Below are positions 40,701-48,030 of a DNA stretch of 64,000 nucleotides, piece after piece. The stretch comes from Zobellella endophytica (GTDB taxonomy: Bacteria > Pseudomonadota > Gammaproteobacteria > Enterobacterales > Aeromonadaceae). Under the pieces are notes generated by a model. It did no database searches, had not been told where the DNA came from, and was given only the letters and a program-made list of their open reading frames with translations. The stretch covers positions 181,141-245,140 of the forward strand of contig NZ_PXYG01000006.1 in the NCBI RefSeq assembly GCF_003012775.1, read 5' to 3'. A program made the translations under genes and the position numbers. Position 1 is the first letter of the stretch, and the number at the start of each line of letters is the position of its first letter.

Positions 40701-40950
40701 GAACAAAGCTTACGAGCTGTTGCATGGCCGGATGATCACGGTCAAATGGGCATCAGGCAAGGTCTGCAAGATACTGCTCGATCAGGGCATGGGATACTGG
40801 AGGGCCAGAATGCCATACCGGGACCAGCTGAACTACAACTTCAATGCTTCTCATGATGAGCAACTACAACAGTTGTTCGAAAAATACTCGTACGCTCGTA
40901 TGCAGCAGCGAGGTGAATGGCCAACCTATATCAGCTGTGTCATGGAATAG
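34714..40950 (+). CDS. druE: Druantia type III helicase DruE-like (DUF1998 family)
   Basis: A 2078-residue superfamily 2 helicase. Walker A is GTGSGKT (residues 121-127), Walker B/DEAH is VLDEAHTY (about 256-263), motif III is ATSATI (about 293-298), and motif VI is QRAGRAGRR (about 1115). Several Cys clusters look zinc-binding: CECHAPVYELGFCGDC, CCSQCGH, CKECGH with CSHCH, and CPADCENICSHC (about 1660), the last typical of DUF1998/MZB. About 400 further C-terminal residues have no recognised motif. Only Druantia, DISARM and Dpd systems use such helicases; the length and DruH partner favour Druantia III. Translational coupling to druH is likely (AAGGAATTCC before ATG). Confidence 0.87.
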   Translation: MRYFRDLIEQSLVRTREATLSVLGINHSGLRQHLSQSMVNELGADGCFLAPPVFEHTFGWHESDLQLQDIQSELLSPSLLNTLEKAPAYQFPKTAHPYVHQLHAWRTLLNEKPRSAVITTGTGSGKTECFMVPILEDLIREHEQKKEALVGVRALFLYPLNALINSQQERLDAWTRQYGNNIRFCLYNGKTEERADKIRREQDKKSNQILSRELLRREPAPILMTNATMLEYMLVRQVDNPILEISRQQQSLRWIVLDEAHTYVGSQAAELSLLLRRVVQAFGRTSEEIRFVATSATIAGADAKERLQRYLADLAGVPMSHVEVIDGSRKWPDLGFNSPAKNISLQAIRDIEPENTVSSARFEALCQSYIARRLRHAVVSSDKPLDLNDLIKVVAEQLQDSNRLEQQQEMLDWVDLMTGTHPAENQPPFLKLRAHLFQRMLHGLWACVDPQCSTKSQHLQDWPFGNVYVNQRSHCECHAPVYELGFCGDCKTPHLLAEDRNGILHQPSPYAGDEFSLNHEDDSENSETEADPHKPSIQQLIIAGSPADPYMAYSLDLDTNKLGVVNATRNININILSTAEYQVCCSQCGHATNSGTGDFLKKAYLGAPFYVANAVPTVLEFCPDPDKKDCEGRSPEELPGRGRKLITFTDSRQGTARMAVRMQQEAERSRLRGLVFEMLRNKQAKQSIVEPALPIGYEQLLASASLLEKHGLYDEAKKTRADAQSLIPAASPPVQLSWQEMVQGLAATKDIELFILRYNRYANPALFDGNEGGLTMARLLLAREFSRRPKNQNSTETLGLIKVGYQGLDRISTTPPLWSETRAIPATGDMYAPRTPLTLQDWRDFLKVALDFYVRENTFIPMEDRMRRWMGSRFSPKALFAPNSDKTESSTTKMWPQIKPGTPHRLVKLLEQGIGLNRNTDDNKINAWLEAAWSALLHVRILEPFDIGHRLSLETLTFSLPTEGWVCPLTHRIFDTTFRGLTPYLPQKIQNRDYRCQHVQLPALSTLSADGSPVSKQAQIRQLIAQDTDIAQLRRENLWTDISDRTVEGGFYYRTAEHSAQQSAKRLDDYVEAFKRGDINVLNCSTTMEMGVDIGGISAVVMNNLPPHPANYLQRAGRAGRRNEARAIAYTLCKADPHNQRAFANPKWPFITAIPAPNITLSSERIVQRHVNSLLLALYLRQHSSDDGDRTKLTLHWFFAPDDSPCKQFLAWLEVSPEEFREPVKQLVRGTSLEGRSLNVITGETRQALSALEDRWTGEYDNISQKLQAAAEGPYRRALALEQHRHANEYLLRHLASYAFLPGYGFPTDVVSLKTYNVEDFLNKKNKQEDSREDNIFDSKEMPSRSLNIAIREYAPGSQVVIDGRVYRSAGVSLQWHGNGQVNEAQKFDIAWQCKECGHSGVIENAYSNNADLRCSHCHTAIPFDERRLVLRPGGFVTDFYEETTNDVTSQKFIRIERPRIQVNGENIALPDHRCGFVRFGHEGNVFYHSSGEHEQGYAVCMACGRAESMLASGGAPKELEAGRDHRPVGGLAGSRKEKDCSGEAVKTHLHLGYQIRTDVLEIFLRNPLTKEWLPDTPAGRVIATTLGVAIRDVIADRLGIASSEMGFSYRFDRDQNSNEGRAVIQLFDEVSGGAGFVLEGLNDITELLKAAKNHLQCPADCENICSHCLASQDSRVEREELDRKLALEWLTNAELVEHLRLPDIFAGLHCGRYCSVGPARDLTQAIHSLDRTDETISLLLCLHGEQTEWDLDYPGFREQVLTWTIAEKLKVRIGIAEPQKLSEEHRETISLLTRMGVELVKLDSNALNQPYLIAQLSSQAKTRSLYCSTSHAGVPGEDWLKGLTDAVWVTSEQATQILGEPIDTAGWHRTVQGARIIEITSQLDGPVNTLKMRLETLLKEHMPELSELLTSDDAVSVSYSDRYLKSPWSLMLLNGFLELFTGDKLQSLTVQTLASNTTQPSFQVSHDWTLPDDQQAVIERWLKEQLDVSPNITMMNKAYELLHGRMITVKWASGKVCKILLDQGMGYWRARMPYRDQLNYNFNASHDEQLQQLFEKYSYARMQQRGEWPTYISCVME

Positions 40951-40981
40951 TCTCTATCAGCCGAGTCCTGACTGACAAAAA

Positions 40982-41002
40982 GGCCTGCGATTGCGGGCCT
41001 TT
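40982..41002 (+). terminator. druE terminator hairpin
   Basis: GGCCTGC-GATT-GCGGGCC pairs with one G-T wobble and is followed by TTT. Its core repeats the rnb terminator sequence almost exactly. Confidence 0.75.
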
Positions 41003-41011
41003 GATCGTTAG

Positions 41012-41739
41012 TCAGCCCTTATCCCCGGCCGGCTCCTTGAGCAGGATAAAATGCTCGATTAACCGGATCATCAAGGCTTTCTGCTCCGGCAGGCTTTCCG
41101 CCACCAGCAGCGCCAGGGCCACCAGGGTGTTGTCGTTAATCAGTTGTTCCACCGGCCGGGCCAGCAATGCCGCATTACGGCGCAGGTACCACAAAAAGAG
41201 GAAGGAGCCGCAGCGCTTGTTGCCATCGGCCAAGGGATGATTCTTGATCACAAAGTACAGCTGTCGCTGATCACGCCCGCCGCCGCCGCCCCTTGTGGTG
41301 ATACCAGCCCCTGATTGCTCAGGGTGCGGCTGAGCAGATTCATCACCTGTTCGAACTCGATGCCCCGCTCCGCCAGACGGCGCCGGTTAAGGGTGTAGCC
41401 CTGAACCAGGTGCTCTTTCAGCACCTGGGTGGCCCACTGGCGGAACTGGACGCCGCGCTGGGACTTTACCCGGTAGCCCACAGATATGATGACATCCAGT
41501 GAGTAACGAGAGACCGGCTTGTCTGAGCCAGTAATATGCATTTTTTGCATATTGCTGTCCTCGGGCAGCTCGCCCTCCTTGAACACATTGCGAATGTGGC
41601 GGGAAATCACTGACTGATCGCGGCCAAACAGCTCGCACATCTGCGCCTGATTCAGCCACACCGTCTCCTGCTCCAGCGCCACTTCCAGTTGCGCTTGCCC
41701 GTCGGCGCTGGTGAAAATCTGGATCTGTTGGTTTGGCAT
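41012..41739 (-). pseudogene. RhuM-Fic/DOC family gene, internally deleted and frameshifted
   Basis: The first part, from ATG 41739, encodes a RhuM-type N-terminus (VWLNQAQMCELFGRDQSVISRHIRNVF; SLDVIISVGYRVKSQRG). It runs to about 41270 and then stops out of frame at 41248. The second part, in another frame from about 41262, resumes at LYFVIKNHPLADGNKRCGS, the Fic active-site motif (HxxxDGNKR) and C-terminus. Intact RhuM-Fic proteins are near 340 residues, so roughly 80-100 central residues are missing at the junction, together with a frame change. The AMPylation-type toxin activity should be lost. It borders the Druantia locus and may be a decayed defence or toxin gene. Confidence 0.82.
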
Positions 41740-41825
41740 CGTCTTGTTCGTTCCGTGGCCGGCATCCGGTTGGTTTAGCCTCAGTAACAATGCTTTGCCG
41801 ACGGGTGTCAACCGATAAACAACAT

Positions 41826-42773
41826 CTACTCGGCGCCGGCCATGTCCGCCAGCACCTCCGCCACCAGCGACTGCTGATGGCCCACTCGCTGGGTGACCTG
41901 CTGAACAATCTCCATGCGGGTCTGTGCACCCGCCTGGATATCATCAATCGCCGCCAGGGCCTGGCTGGCCTCCTGCAAACAGGTGCCACGGGACTGGTCG
42001 ATGTTCTCCAGTCCCGTGCGGGCCCTGGTGGCGGAATGCCCCAGGTTCTCGGCAATGTCCCGAATTTGTTCGCTGGACTGGTTCACCCGGCGGGACAGAT
42101 TGCGGACCTCGTCCGCCACCACCGAAAAGCCCCGGCCGTGTTCCCCCGCCCGGGCCGCTTCGATGGAGGCATTAAGGGCCAGCAGGTTGGTCTGTTTGGC
42201 AATGTCCTGAATATTGCCCACGATGGCGCCGATCTCGGCGGACTGATCCTGCAACTGACTGAATACCCGATCGATATTCTCCATATCACCGGCGAGTGAG
42301 CGGATCGCGGCCTCCGAGGCGCGGATGCGGTGGGCGGTCTCGGCCACCTTGTTACCGGATTGCCGGGCCAGCATGCCGGCCTGGGCCATTTCTTCCAGGA
42401 TCAGCCCGGCGTTGGCGCCCAGTTGGCCGAGCTGTTCCAGCAGCCGTTGGGAGTAGCTCGGGTCGGGCGCAGGCTCGGCGGTGGGCACGGGTTCTGCCAC
42501 CGGAGGCAGCGAAGGCGCCGTTTCAACCACGACGGGCTCCGCTGCCGGTTGGTCGACCATGCGCGCCGGCAACCTCAGGGCCAGGCAAGCCGCCGTCAGG
42601 GCCAGCAGCGCGCCCGACAGAGACAGCGTCAGCGCCATGCCATCCTGACCACCCAGCCGGATGGAGAGGGCGCCAAGCAATATGGTCAGGGTACAGATGG
42701 CGGCGATCAGCGCCGTTTTGATATGGGATTCCGGGTGGGGTGCGCGAACAAAACTAGCTTCGTAAGAGTTCAT
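41826..42773 (-). CDS. Short methyl-accepting chemotaxis protein without a periplasmic sensor domain
   Basis: A 315-residue protein. Two adjacent transmembrane helices (about residues 18-38 and 46-68) are joined by only a few residues, so there is no ligand-binding domain. A proline/valine/glutamate-rich linker (about 72-105) leads into the cytoplasmic MCP signalling domain, whose conserved hairpin tip [21 protein letters not shown] and [19 protein letters not shown] are intact. It should couple to CheA/CheW at the inner membrane. It could sense the membrane state or act in a non-flagellar pathway. ATG 42773 was kept because the charged N-terminal tail fits a cytoplasmic start. Confidence 0.88.
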   Translation of the reverse strand: MNSYEASFVRAPHPESHIKTALIAAICTLTILLGALSIRLGGQDGMALTLSLSGALLALTAACLALRLPARMVDQPAAEPVVVETAPSLPPVAEPVPTAEPAPDPSYSQRLLEQLGQLGANAGLILEEMAQAGMLARQSGNKVAETAHRIRASEAAIRSLAGDMENIDRVFSQLQDQSAEIGAIVGNIQDIAKQTNLLALNASIEAARAGEHGRGFSVVADEVRNLSRRVNQSSEQIRDIAENLGHSATRARTGLENIDQSRGTCLQEASQALAAIDDIQAGAQTRMEIVQQVTQRVGHQQSLVAEVLADMAGAE

Positions 42774-42843
42774 GACGAGTTATCTCTTGCCGGCTCCGGG
42801 CTGGGGTTGCTGAAGAAAGGAGCGTTGGCGTGGATTGATGGTG

Positions 42844-42867
42844 GGCGCCCCTGCAGGCAGGGGCGCC
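42844..42867. terminator. GC-rich hairpin after pcaD
   Basis: GGCGCCCCTG and CAGGGGCGCC form a perfect 10-bp stem with a CAGG loop, about ten bases past the pcaD stop. There is no T run, so it may be a factor-dependent terminator or an mRNA-stabilising structure. Confidence 0.55.
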
Positions 42868-42878
42868 ATCGTTGAGGT

Positions 42879-43661
42879 TTAGCTCACCCGTTTTACCAGC
42901 AGTTCGGCGAACACCGCCGGGCATTCCACCGAGGGCACATGGCCTACCTGTTCCAGGATCACCGGCTCGCCGGCGCCGCTGCATTGGGCCAGGGCGCGCA
43001 GCGACTCGGGCGGGGTGGCGATGTCGTCGCTGCCGCCTACCAGCAGCAGGGGCACGCCGTGGCCCTGCAGTTGCTCGCTGAAGTTGGCGCGGCCCAGCAT
43101 CTCGCACAGCAGGGCGTAACTGTTGGCGTCTCCCCGCCCCATGATGGTATTCCAGCCCTTGAGCAGGGCCGGCTCGCGCTCGCAGGCGGCGGGGCCAAAC
43201 CAGCGCGGCACTATGTCCACCGCCATGGCGGACAGCCCCTTCTCCCGCACCGCCCTGGCGCGGGCCTGCCAGGCCTCGGCGGTGCCGATCACCGCCCCGG
43301 TGTTGGTGAGGGTGGCGGACAGCAGGCGCTCGGCGTTGGCACTCAGCAGTTGCTGGCCGATCACCCCACCGATGGAGGTGCCGACGAAGTGGAACCGCTC
43401 CGCGCCGGCCTGGCCGACCAGCGCCAGCAGCTCCGCCGCCAGGCTCTCGGGAGTGACTTGCTCCCCGTGCCAGGCCGCACTGCTGCCGTGGCCGGGCAGA
43501 TCCCAGCTCAGCACCCGGCAACGGGGCAGCAGGGCGGGCAGCAGGTCATCCCACACCGCCTGGCTCATGCCCAGGGGATGGGCCAGCACCACCAGCGGCA
43601 GCGCCGGGTCGCCCAACAGGCGGTAGCCGACGGCGCGGCCGTTTATTTCCAGAAAAGACAT
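42879..43661 (-). CDS. pcaD: 3-oxoadipate enol-lactonase PcaD
   Basis: A 260-residue alpha/beta hydrolase that opens 3-oxoadipate enol-lactone to 3-oxoadipate, where the catechol and protocatechuate branches meet. The triad is visible: nucleophile Ser in FVGTSIGGVIG (about 95), acid in LLVGGSDDIATP, and His in EQVGHVPSVE. LVVLAHPLGMSQAVWDDLLP and SWDLPGHGSS are typical of PcaD. It lies downstream of pcaIJF but is separated by a 244-base gap holding a palindromic repeat. Confidence 0.93.
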   Translation of the reverse strand: MSFLEINGRAVGYRLLGDPALPLVVLAHPLGMSQAVWDDLLPALLPRCRVLSWDLPGHGSSAAWHGEQVTPESLAAELLALVGQAGAERFHFVGTSIGGVIGQQLLSANAERLLSATLTNTGAVIGTAEAWQARARAVREKGLSAMAVDIVPRWFGPAACEREPALLKGWNTIMGRGDANSYALLCEMLGRANFSEQLQGHGVPLLLVGGSDDIATPPESLRALAQCSGAGEPVILEQVGHVPSVECPAVFAELLVKRVS

Positions 43662-43764
43662 TCAGCCTCCGAATAGTTAGGAGAAGCCGGCCGGAGCCGG
43701 CGTTCAGACTGCTGATAAACCTTCAGACATTCCAGCACAGACACGCTCATGCCGAAAGGGAGGA

Positions 43765-43861
43765 CAAAGGGAACTGCTCCGCCGACCGTCACATGCCAGG
43801 GATGGCATGTGCGAGCCTACATGGATGTACTTGCGGCGTGTCGGAGGAGCTGTCCCTTTGG
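43765..43861. repeat. Dispersed palindromic repeat, copy A
   Basis: A 97-bp element in the pcaF-pcaD gap. Its ends are about 22-bp inverted repeats (starting CAAAGGGAACTGCTCC and ending GAGCTGTCCCTTTGG), and inside lies CATGCCAGGGATGGCATG. Three further copies with the same layout occur at 47875, 55326 and 56974. Confidence 0.85.
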
Positions 43862-43905
43862 CCGACTTCCTTGCACTGGAAGACAACTCGACAGGCTCCG
43901 GACAG

Positions 43906-45111
43906 TTAAACCCGTTCGATCAGGGTGGCAATACCCTGGCCGACACCCACGCACATGGTACACAGGGCCAGGCGCTTGTTCTGCCGGTGCAGCTCGTGGG
44001 CGGCGGTTTGCAGCAGACGGGCGCCGGACATGCCGAGCGGGTGGCCCAGGGCGATGGCGCCGCCGTTGGGGTTGACCCGGGCGTCGTCGTCCTGCAGGCC
44101 CAGCTCCCGCATGCAGGCCAGGGCCTGGGCGGCGAAGGCCTCGTTGAACTCGAACAAGTCGATGTCGTCCATGGTCAGGTTGTGCCGCTCCAGCAGCTTG
44201 CGCACCGCCGGCACCGGGCCAATGCCCATGATGCGCGGCTCCACCCCGGCGGTGGCCATGCCCAGGATGCGGGCCATGGGCTTGAGGCCGTGACGCTGCA
44301 CCGCTTCCTCGCTGGCGATCAGCATGGCGGCGGCACCGTCGTTCACCCCGGAGGCGTTGCCGGCGGTGATGCTGCCCCCGGCGCGGAAGGGGGTCGGCAG
44401 CCTGGCCAGCTTCTCTGCCGTGGTGTCCGGGCGCAGGTGCTCGTCGTCGGCGAAGATCAGCGGCTCCTGCTTGCGGCGCGGGATCTCCACCGGCACGATT
44501 TCCTCGGCAAAACGGCCATTTTTCTGTGATTCGGCCGCCTTCTGCTGGGAGCGGGCGGCGAAGGCATCCTGATCTTCCCGGGAGATGTTGAACTGCTCGG
44601 CCACGTTTTCGGCGGTTTCCGGCATGGAGTCCACGCCGTACTGGGCCTTCATCAGCGGGTTGATAAAGCGCCAGCCGATGGTGGTGTCTTCAATGGTCTG
44701 GGTGCGGCTGAAGGCGGTGTCGGCCTTGCCCATCACGAAGGGGGCGCGGGACATGGACTCCACCCCGCCGGCCAGCACCAGCTCCAGCTCGCCGGCCTTG
44801 ACGGCGCGCACGGCCGTGCCCACCGCGTCCATGCCCGAGCCGCACAGCCGGTTGATGGTGGTGCCGGGCACGCTCACCGGCAGGCCGGCCAGCAGGGACG
44901 ACATCCGCGCCACGTTGCGGTTGTCTTCGCCGGCCTGGTTGGCGCAGCCCATGATGACTTCGTCGATGGCCGCCGGATCCAGCGCCGGCGCCTGGGCCAG
45001 CACGGCCCTGAACACCTGGGCGGCCAGGTCGTCGGGGCGTACCGCCGCCAGGGTGCCGCCGAAGCGGCCGATGGCGGTGCGTCTGGGGTGGCAAAGGTAA
45101 ACGGGCTTCAT
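43906..45111 (-). CDS. pcaF: 3-oxoadipyl-CoA thiolase PcaF
   Basis: A 401-residue thiolase that splits 3-oxoadipyl-CoA into succinyl-CoA and acetyl-CoA, the last step of the beta-ketoadipate pathway. The catalytic Cys is in [13 protein letters not shown] (about residue 90); [23 protein letters not shown] (active-site His) and [11 protein letters not shown] (second Cys) are intact. ATG 45111 overlaps the pcaJ stop (ATGA), so the gene is coupled to pcaIJ. Confidence 0.96.
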   Translation of the reverse strand: MKPVYLCHPRRTAIGRFGGTLAAVRPDDLAAQVFRAVLAQAPALDPAAIDEVIMGCANQAGEDNRNVARMSSLLAGLPVSVPGTTINRLCGSGMDAVGTAVRAVKAGELELVLAGGVESMSRAPFVMGKADTAFSRTQTIEDTTIGWRFINPLMKAQYGVDSMPETAENVAEQFNISREDQDAFAARSQQKAAESQKNGRFAEEIVPVEIPRRKQEPLIFADDEHLRPDTTAEKLARLPTPFRAGGSITAGNASGVNDGAAAMLIASEEAVQRHGLKPMARILGMATAGVEPRIMGIGPVPAVRKLLERHNLTMDDIDLFEFNEAFAAQALACMRELGLQDDDARVNPNGGAIALGHPLGMSGARLLQTAAHELHRQNKRLALCTMCVGVGQGIATLIERV

Positions 45112-45902
45112 TGGGCGGCCTCCTGGGATACCGGCTTGGCGTGATGGTCGGCGGTTCTGGCCTTGAGCGAGCGCAGTATCTCCAGCTCCTTGCCGTTGGG
45201 CTCGGGGGTCTGCGCCAGCGGCTCGGCAAAGCGCACCGGCCAGCCGGTGGCCTCGCTCACCTGCTCGCGGGTCACGCCCGGGTGCAGCGAGGTCACCACC
45301 AGCTCTTTGGTCTCGGCATCGGGGGCCAGCACGCACAGATCGGTGATCACCTTGGTCGGGCCCCGGCCGATGTTGGGCACGCCGTCGCGCCCCTTGCCGT
45401 CCCGGCCGTAGCCCAGGGTGGTGATAAAGTCCACCGCCTCCACAAAGGCCCGCGGCGAGTGCTTGAGGGTGATGAACACTTCCTTGGCGTTGGAGGCGAT
45501 TTCGGGGGCGCCGCCGCCGCCGGGCAGCCGCACCTTGGGCGCCTGGTAGTCGCCGATCAGGGTGGTGTTGAGGTTGGCGTAGCGGTCGATCTGGGCGGTG
45601 CCGAGGAAACCCACGTCGATATGGCCGCCCTGCAGCCAGTAGCGGAACATCTCGGGTACCGCCACCGTGGTGAGCGCCTGCTCGCACAGCTCGCCGTCGC
45701 CGATGGACAGGGGCAGGATGTCGGGCTTGGTCTGCAGGGTGCCGGACTCATAGATCAGCACCACCTCGGGCGCGTGGGTCAGGCGGGCCAGGTTGGCGGC
45801 CTCGCTGGGCAGGCCGATGCCGACAAAGCAGGTCATGCCGTTGCTCAGGGCGCGGGCGGCGGTGACCGTCATCATTTCGGAAGAACTGTATGCGAGTGTC
45901 AT
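45108..45902 (-). CDS. pcaJ: 3-oxoadipate CoA-transferase subunit B
   Basis: A 264-residue subunit that with PcaI moves CoA from succinyl-CoA to 3-oxoadipate. The family pattern is seen in [32 protein letters not shown], where the Glu of YESG is the expected covalent-CoA residue, and in [24 protein letters not shown] take ATG 45902 rather than the longer frame because it abuts the pcaI stop (TAATG), as expected in this operon. Confidence 0.95.
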   Translation of the reverse strand: MTLAYSSSEMMTVTAARALSNGMTCFVGIGLPSEAANLARLTHAPEVVLIYESGTLQTKPDILPLSIGDGELCEQALTTVAVPEMFRYWLQGGHIDVGFLGTAQIDRYANLNTTLIGDYQAPKVRLPGGGGAPEIASNAKEVFITLKHSPRAFVEAVDFITTLGYGRDGKGRDGVPNIGRGPTKVITDLCVLAPDAETKELVVTSLHPGVTREQVSEATGWPVRFAEPLAQTPEPNGKELEILRSLKARTADHHAKPVSQEAAQ

Positions 45903-46720
45903 TATTCCTGCCCTCCTGCATTGTAAACGTTCTGTTCCAGCCACTGGTTAAAGGTGTCACGATCGCGGGAAATCGCGTCCCATTCCTTGTAGAAGCTGTT
46001 GTTTCTCGGATAGTAGCCGTGGGCGTAGGACGGCGCCGCCCCCCCTTTCACCTCGGCGATGGCGTCGATGGCCCAGCCCGGGATCACGCAGGCATTGGGG
46101 TCGGCCCGCAGGTCGTCGACGATCTCCTCCACGGTGACGATGCTGTGTTTGGCCGCCAGCACCGCCTCCTTCTGCACCCCGACGATGCCGGACACCAGCA
46201 CGTTGCCCTGCCGGTCGGCGCGCTGGGCATGGATGATGCTCACATCGGGCCGCACCGCCGGCACCGCCGCCAGCCGTTCGCCGGTGAAGGGGCACTCGAT
46301 AAAGCGGATCTGCGGGTTCACCTTGGGCAGGTCGCTGCCGATGTAGCCGCGCAGCACCGCCAGCGGCAGGCCGGCGGCACCCGCCTCGTAGGCGCAGGCC
46401 ATGGCGGCGTGGCTGTGTTCGAAAATCTCGAGGGGCTGGGGCCAGCCCTTCTCCACCGCGTCGCGCAACCGGTGCAGGGAGCCGACGCCGGGGTTGCCGC
46501 CCCAGGAAAAGATCAGCCGCTCGGCACAACCGGCGCCGATCAGCTGGTCGTAGAGGATGTCCGGGGTCATGCGGATCAGCGTCAGCCGACGCTTTTCCTG
46601 GCGGATGATCTCATGACCCGCCGCAAAGGGGATCAGGTGGGTAAAACCCTCCATGGCGACGGTGTCGCCGTCCTGAAGGTAACGGGCAATCGCGTCGTGC
46701 AGGCTCATGAATTGGGCCAT
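45902..46720 (-). CDS. pcaI: 3-oxoadipate CoA-transferase subunit A
   Basis: A 272-residue alpha subunit. Recognisable segments are DAIARYLQDGDTVAMEGFTHLIPFAAGHEI and GAGCAERLIFSWGGNPGVG. The start at ATG 46720 (GGAGGCGATACCC upstream) follows the PcaR-like operator region, so this is the first gene of the pcaIJF(D) operon and probably activated by the divergent PcaR in response to 3-oxoadipate. Confidence 0.95.
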   Translation of the reverse strand: MAQFMSLHDAIARYLQDGDTVAMEGFTHLIPFAAGHEIIRQEKRRLTLIRMTPDILYDQLIGAGCAERLIFSWGGNPGVGSLHRLRDAVEKGWPQPLEIFEHSHAAMACAYEAGAAGLPLAVLRGYIGSDLPKVNPQIRFIECPFTGERLAAVPAVRPDVSIIHAQRADRQGNVLVSGIVGVQKEAVLAAKHSIVTVEEIVDDLRADPNACVIPGWAIDAIAEVKGGAAPSYAHGYYPRNNSFYKEWDAISRDRDTFNQWLEQNVYNAGGQE

Positions 46721-46748
46721 GGGTATCGCCTCCCTGGGTGACTTTGAA

Positions 46749-46763
46749 GTTCGCATTGCGAAC
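46749..46763. promoter_or_regulatory. PcaR/IclR-type operator 1
   Basis: GTTCGCATTGCGAAC is a perfect 15-bp palindrome, 29 bases upstream of pcaI. Its sequence resembles Pseudomonas PcaR operator half-sites. Two further variants (46768-46782 and 46916-46930) lie in the same intergenic region. Confidence 0.8.
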
Positions 46764-46767
46764 TTGG

Positions 46768-46782
46768 GTTTGCATTACGAAC
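46768..46782. promoter_or_regulatory. PcaR/IclR-type operator 2
   Basis: GTTTGCATTACGAAC is a 15-bp imperfect copy of operator 1, starting 19 bases after the start of operator 1, as for tandem IclR-family binding sites. Confidence 0.7.
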
Positions 46783-46915
46783 ATATTTACACCCATTCGA
46801 CGGACGTGGCAAACCCCGATCCCGGCGATTTTTTTGAAAAAGCGATTAACCTGTTGAAAAATAAAAGATTATTTTTTGCGCATCAACAGGCAAAACAGGC
46901 GGAGTGAAAACGGGT

Positions 46916-46930
46916 GTTCGTTATGCGAAC
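46916..46930. promoter_or_regulatory. PcaR/IclR-type operator 3, at the pcaR promoter
   Basis: GTTCGTTATGCGAAC has 5-bp perfect arms (GTTCG/CGAAC) and lies 56 bases upstream of pcaR, suggesting autoregulation. Confidence 0.68.
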
Positions 46931-46985
46931 TTTTGCTACCATGGATGGCCAGGGCCACCGCCGACACCGCCACAGGAGGAATACC

Positions 46986-47771
46986 ATGACCGCAGAGGAC
47001 AAGCTCAGCCCCGAAGACAGGGACTTCGTCGCCGCCCTGGCCAGCGGGCTGGAGGTGCTGCAGGCCTTCGATCAGCAGCATCCGCGCATGACCCTGAGCG
47101 AGGTGGCGGCCAGAACCGGCATGGACAGGGCCAAGGCGCGCCGCTTTCTGCTGACCCTGCACGCCCTGGGCTACCTGGACAAGCAGCTGCGCCACTTCGC
47201 GCTGACCCCCAGGGTGCTGCAGCTGGGTAACGCCTTCCTCTCGGCCAACCCCTACCGGGTGGTGATCCAGCACTACCTGGAGGAGATCACCCGGGAGATC
47301 GGCGAGTCCACCTCGCTGGGCGTGCTCGACGGCGACGACGTGGTCTATATCGCCCGCTCCGCCGCCGAACACCGGCTGATGGCCATTCGCCTGTCGGTCG
47401 GTACCCGGCTGCCCGCCGCCTACACCTCCATGGGCCGGGTGCTGCTGGCCCAACTGCCGGAAGCCGAGCTGGCCGCCTACCTGGAGCGGGTACGGCTGCA
47501 GGCCCACACCGAACACAGCATCACCGACAAGGCGGAACTGCGCCGGGCCCTGGAGCAGGTGCGCCGCCAGGGCTACGCCATCGTCGATCAGGAGCTGGAC
47601 TCGGGCCTGCGCTCGCTGGCGGTGCCAGCCTTCGACCAGCAGGGGCAACTGCTCGGCGCCATCAACATCAGCACCAACGCCGCCCGGGTGGACATGGACA
47701 CCCTGACCGGCCGCTTCCTGCCGCTGCTGCAGGACAAGGCCCGGCTGATCCGGGAAACACTACAGGGCTGA
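46986..47771 (+). CDS. pcaR: IclR-family regulator of the beta-ketoadipate pathway (PcaR)
   Basis: A 261-residue regulator. The N-terminal winged helix is at about 15-75 (LASGLEVLQAFDQQHPRMTLSEVAAR is the family lead-in region; RAKARRFLLTLHALGYL is the recognition helix). The effector domain has SLGVLDGDDVVYIARS, TRLPAAYTSMGRVLLA and YAIVDQELDSGLRSLAVP, typical of PcaR/PobR/PcaU. Likely effector is 3-oxoadipate (known for PcaR). ATG 46986 has AGGAGGA five bases upstream. It diverges from pcaIJF over three matching palindromes. Confidence 0.92.
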   Translation: MTAEDKLSPEDRDFVAALASGLEVLQAFDQQHPRMTLSEVAARTGMDRAKARRFLLTLHALGYLDKQLRHFALTPRVLQLGNAFLSANPYRVVIQHYLEEITREIGESTSLGVLDGDDVVYIARSAAEHRLMAIRLSVGTRLPAAYTSMGRVLLAQLPEAELAAYLERVRLQAHTEHSITDKAELRRALEQVRRQGYAIVDQELDSGLRSLAVPAFDQQGQLLGAINISTNAARVDMDTLTGRFLPLLQDKARLIRETLQG

Positions 47772-47874
47772 GGGCAGTTTGTTGACAACGTTGTCTTAAC
47801 TCACCGATGAGATCGGTCAAAGAGCCTCGGTGCCGCCTGCTGACATCACCCTCAGACAACGTCGGGGATTGATA

Positions 47875-47982
47875 GAGGTAACAGGGATTACCTCCACCGA
47901 CCGTCAAATGCCAGGGACGGCATTTGCCGAGCGTCACAGGGATGTGCTTGAAGCGTGTCGGTGGAGGTGGCCCTGTTGCCTC
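47875..47982. repeat. Dispersed palindromic repeat, copy B
   Basis: A 108-bp element between the convergent pcaR and catR genes. The 27-bp inverted ends begin GAGGTAACAGGGATTACC and finish GGTGGCCCTGTTGCCTC, with the inner dyad AAATGCCAGGGACGGCATTT. Confidence 0.85.
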
Positions 47983-48030
47983 TTCGCTACGCCGTGACAG
48001 ACAAGCTTCGCAAGGAGCGTAAACAGGCTC

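Noticed and set aside
34714..40950. Assignment of the large helicase to DISARM (DrmA/DrmB) or to the Dpd DNA-modification system
   Set aside because: No methyltransferase, phospholipase-D gene or deazaguanine-insertion genes are present; the two-gene layout and lengths fit Druantia type III better.
41012..41251. Independent small Fic protein
   Set aside because: It begins at the active-site motif with no ribosome-binding site and lacks most of the Fic fold; it is better read as the tail of the broken RhuM-Fic gene.
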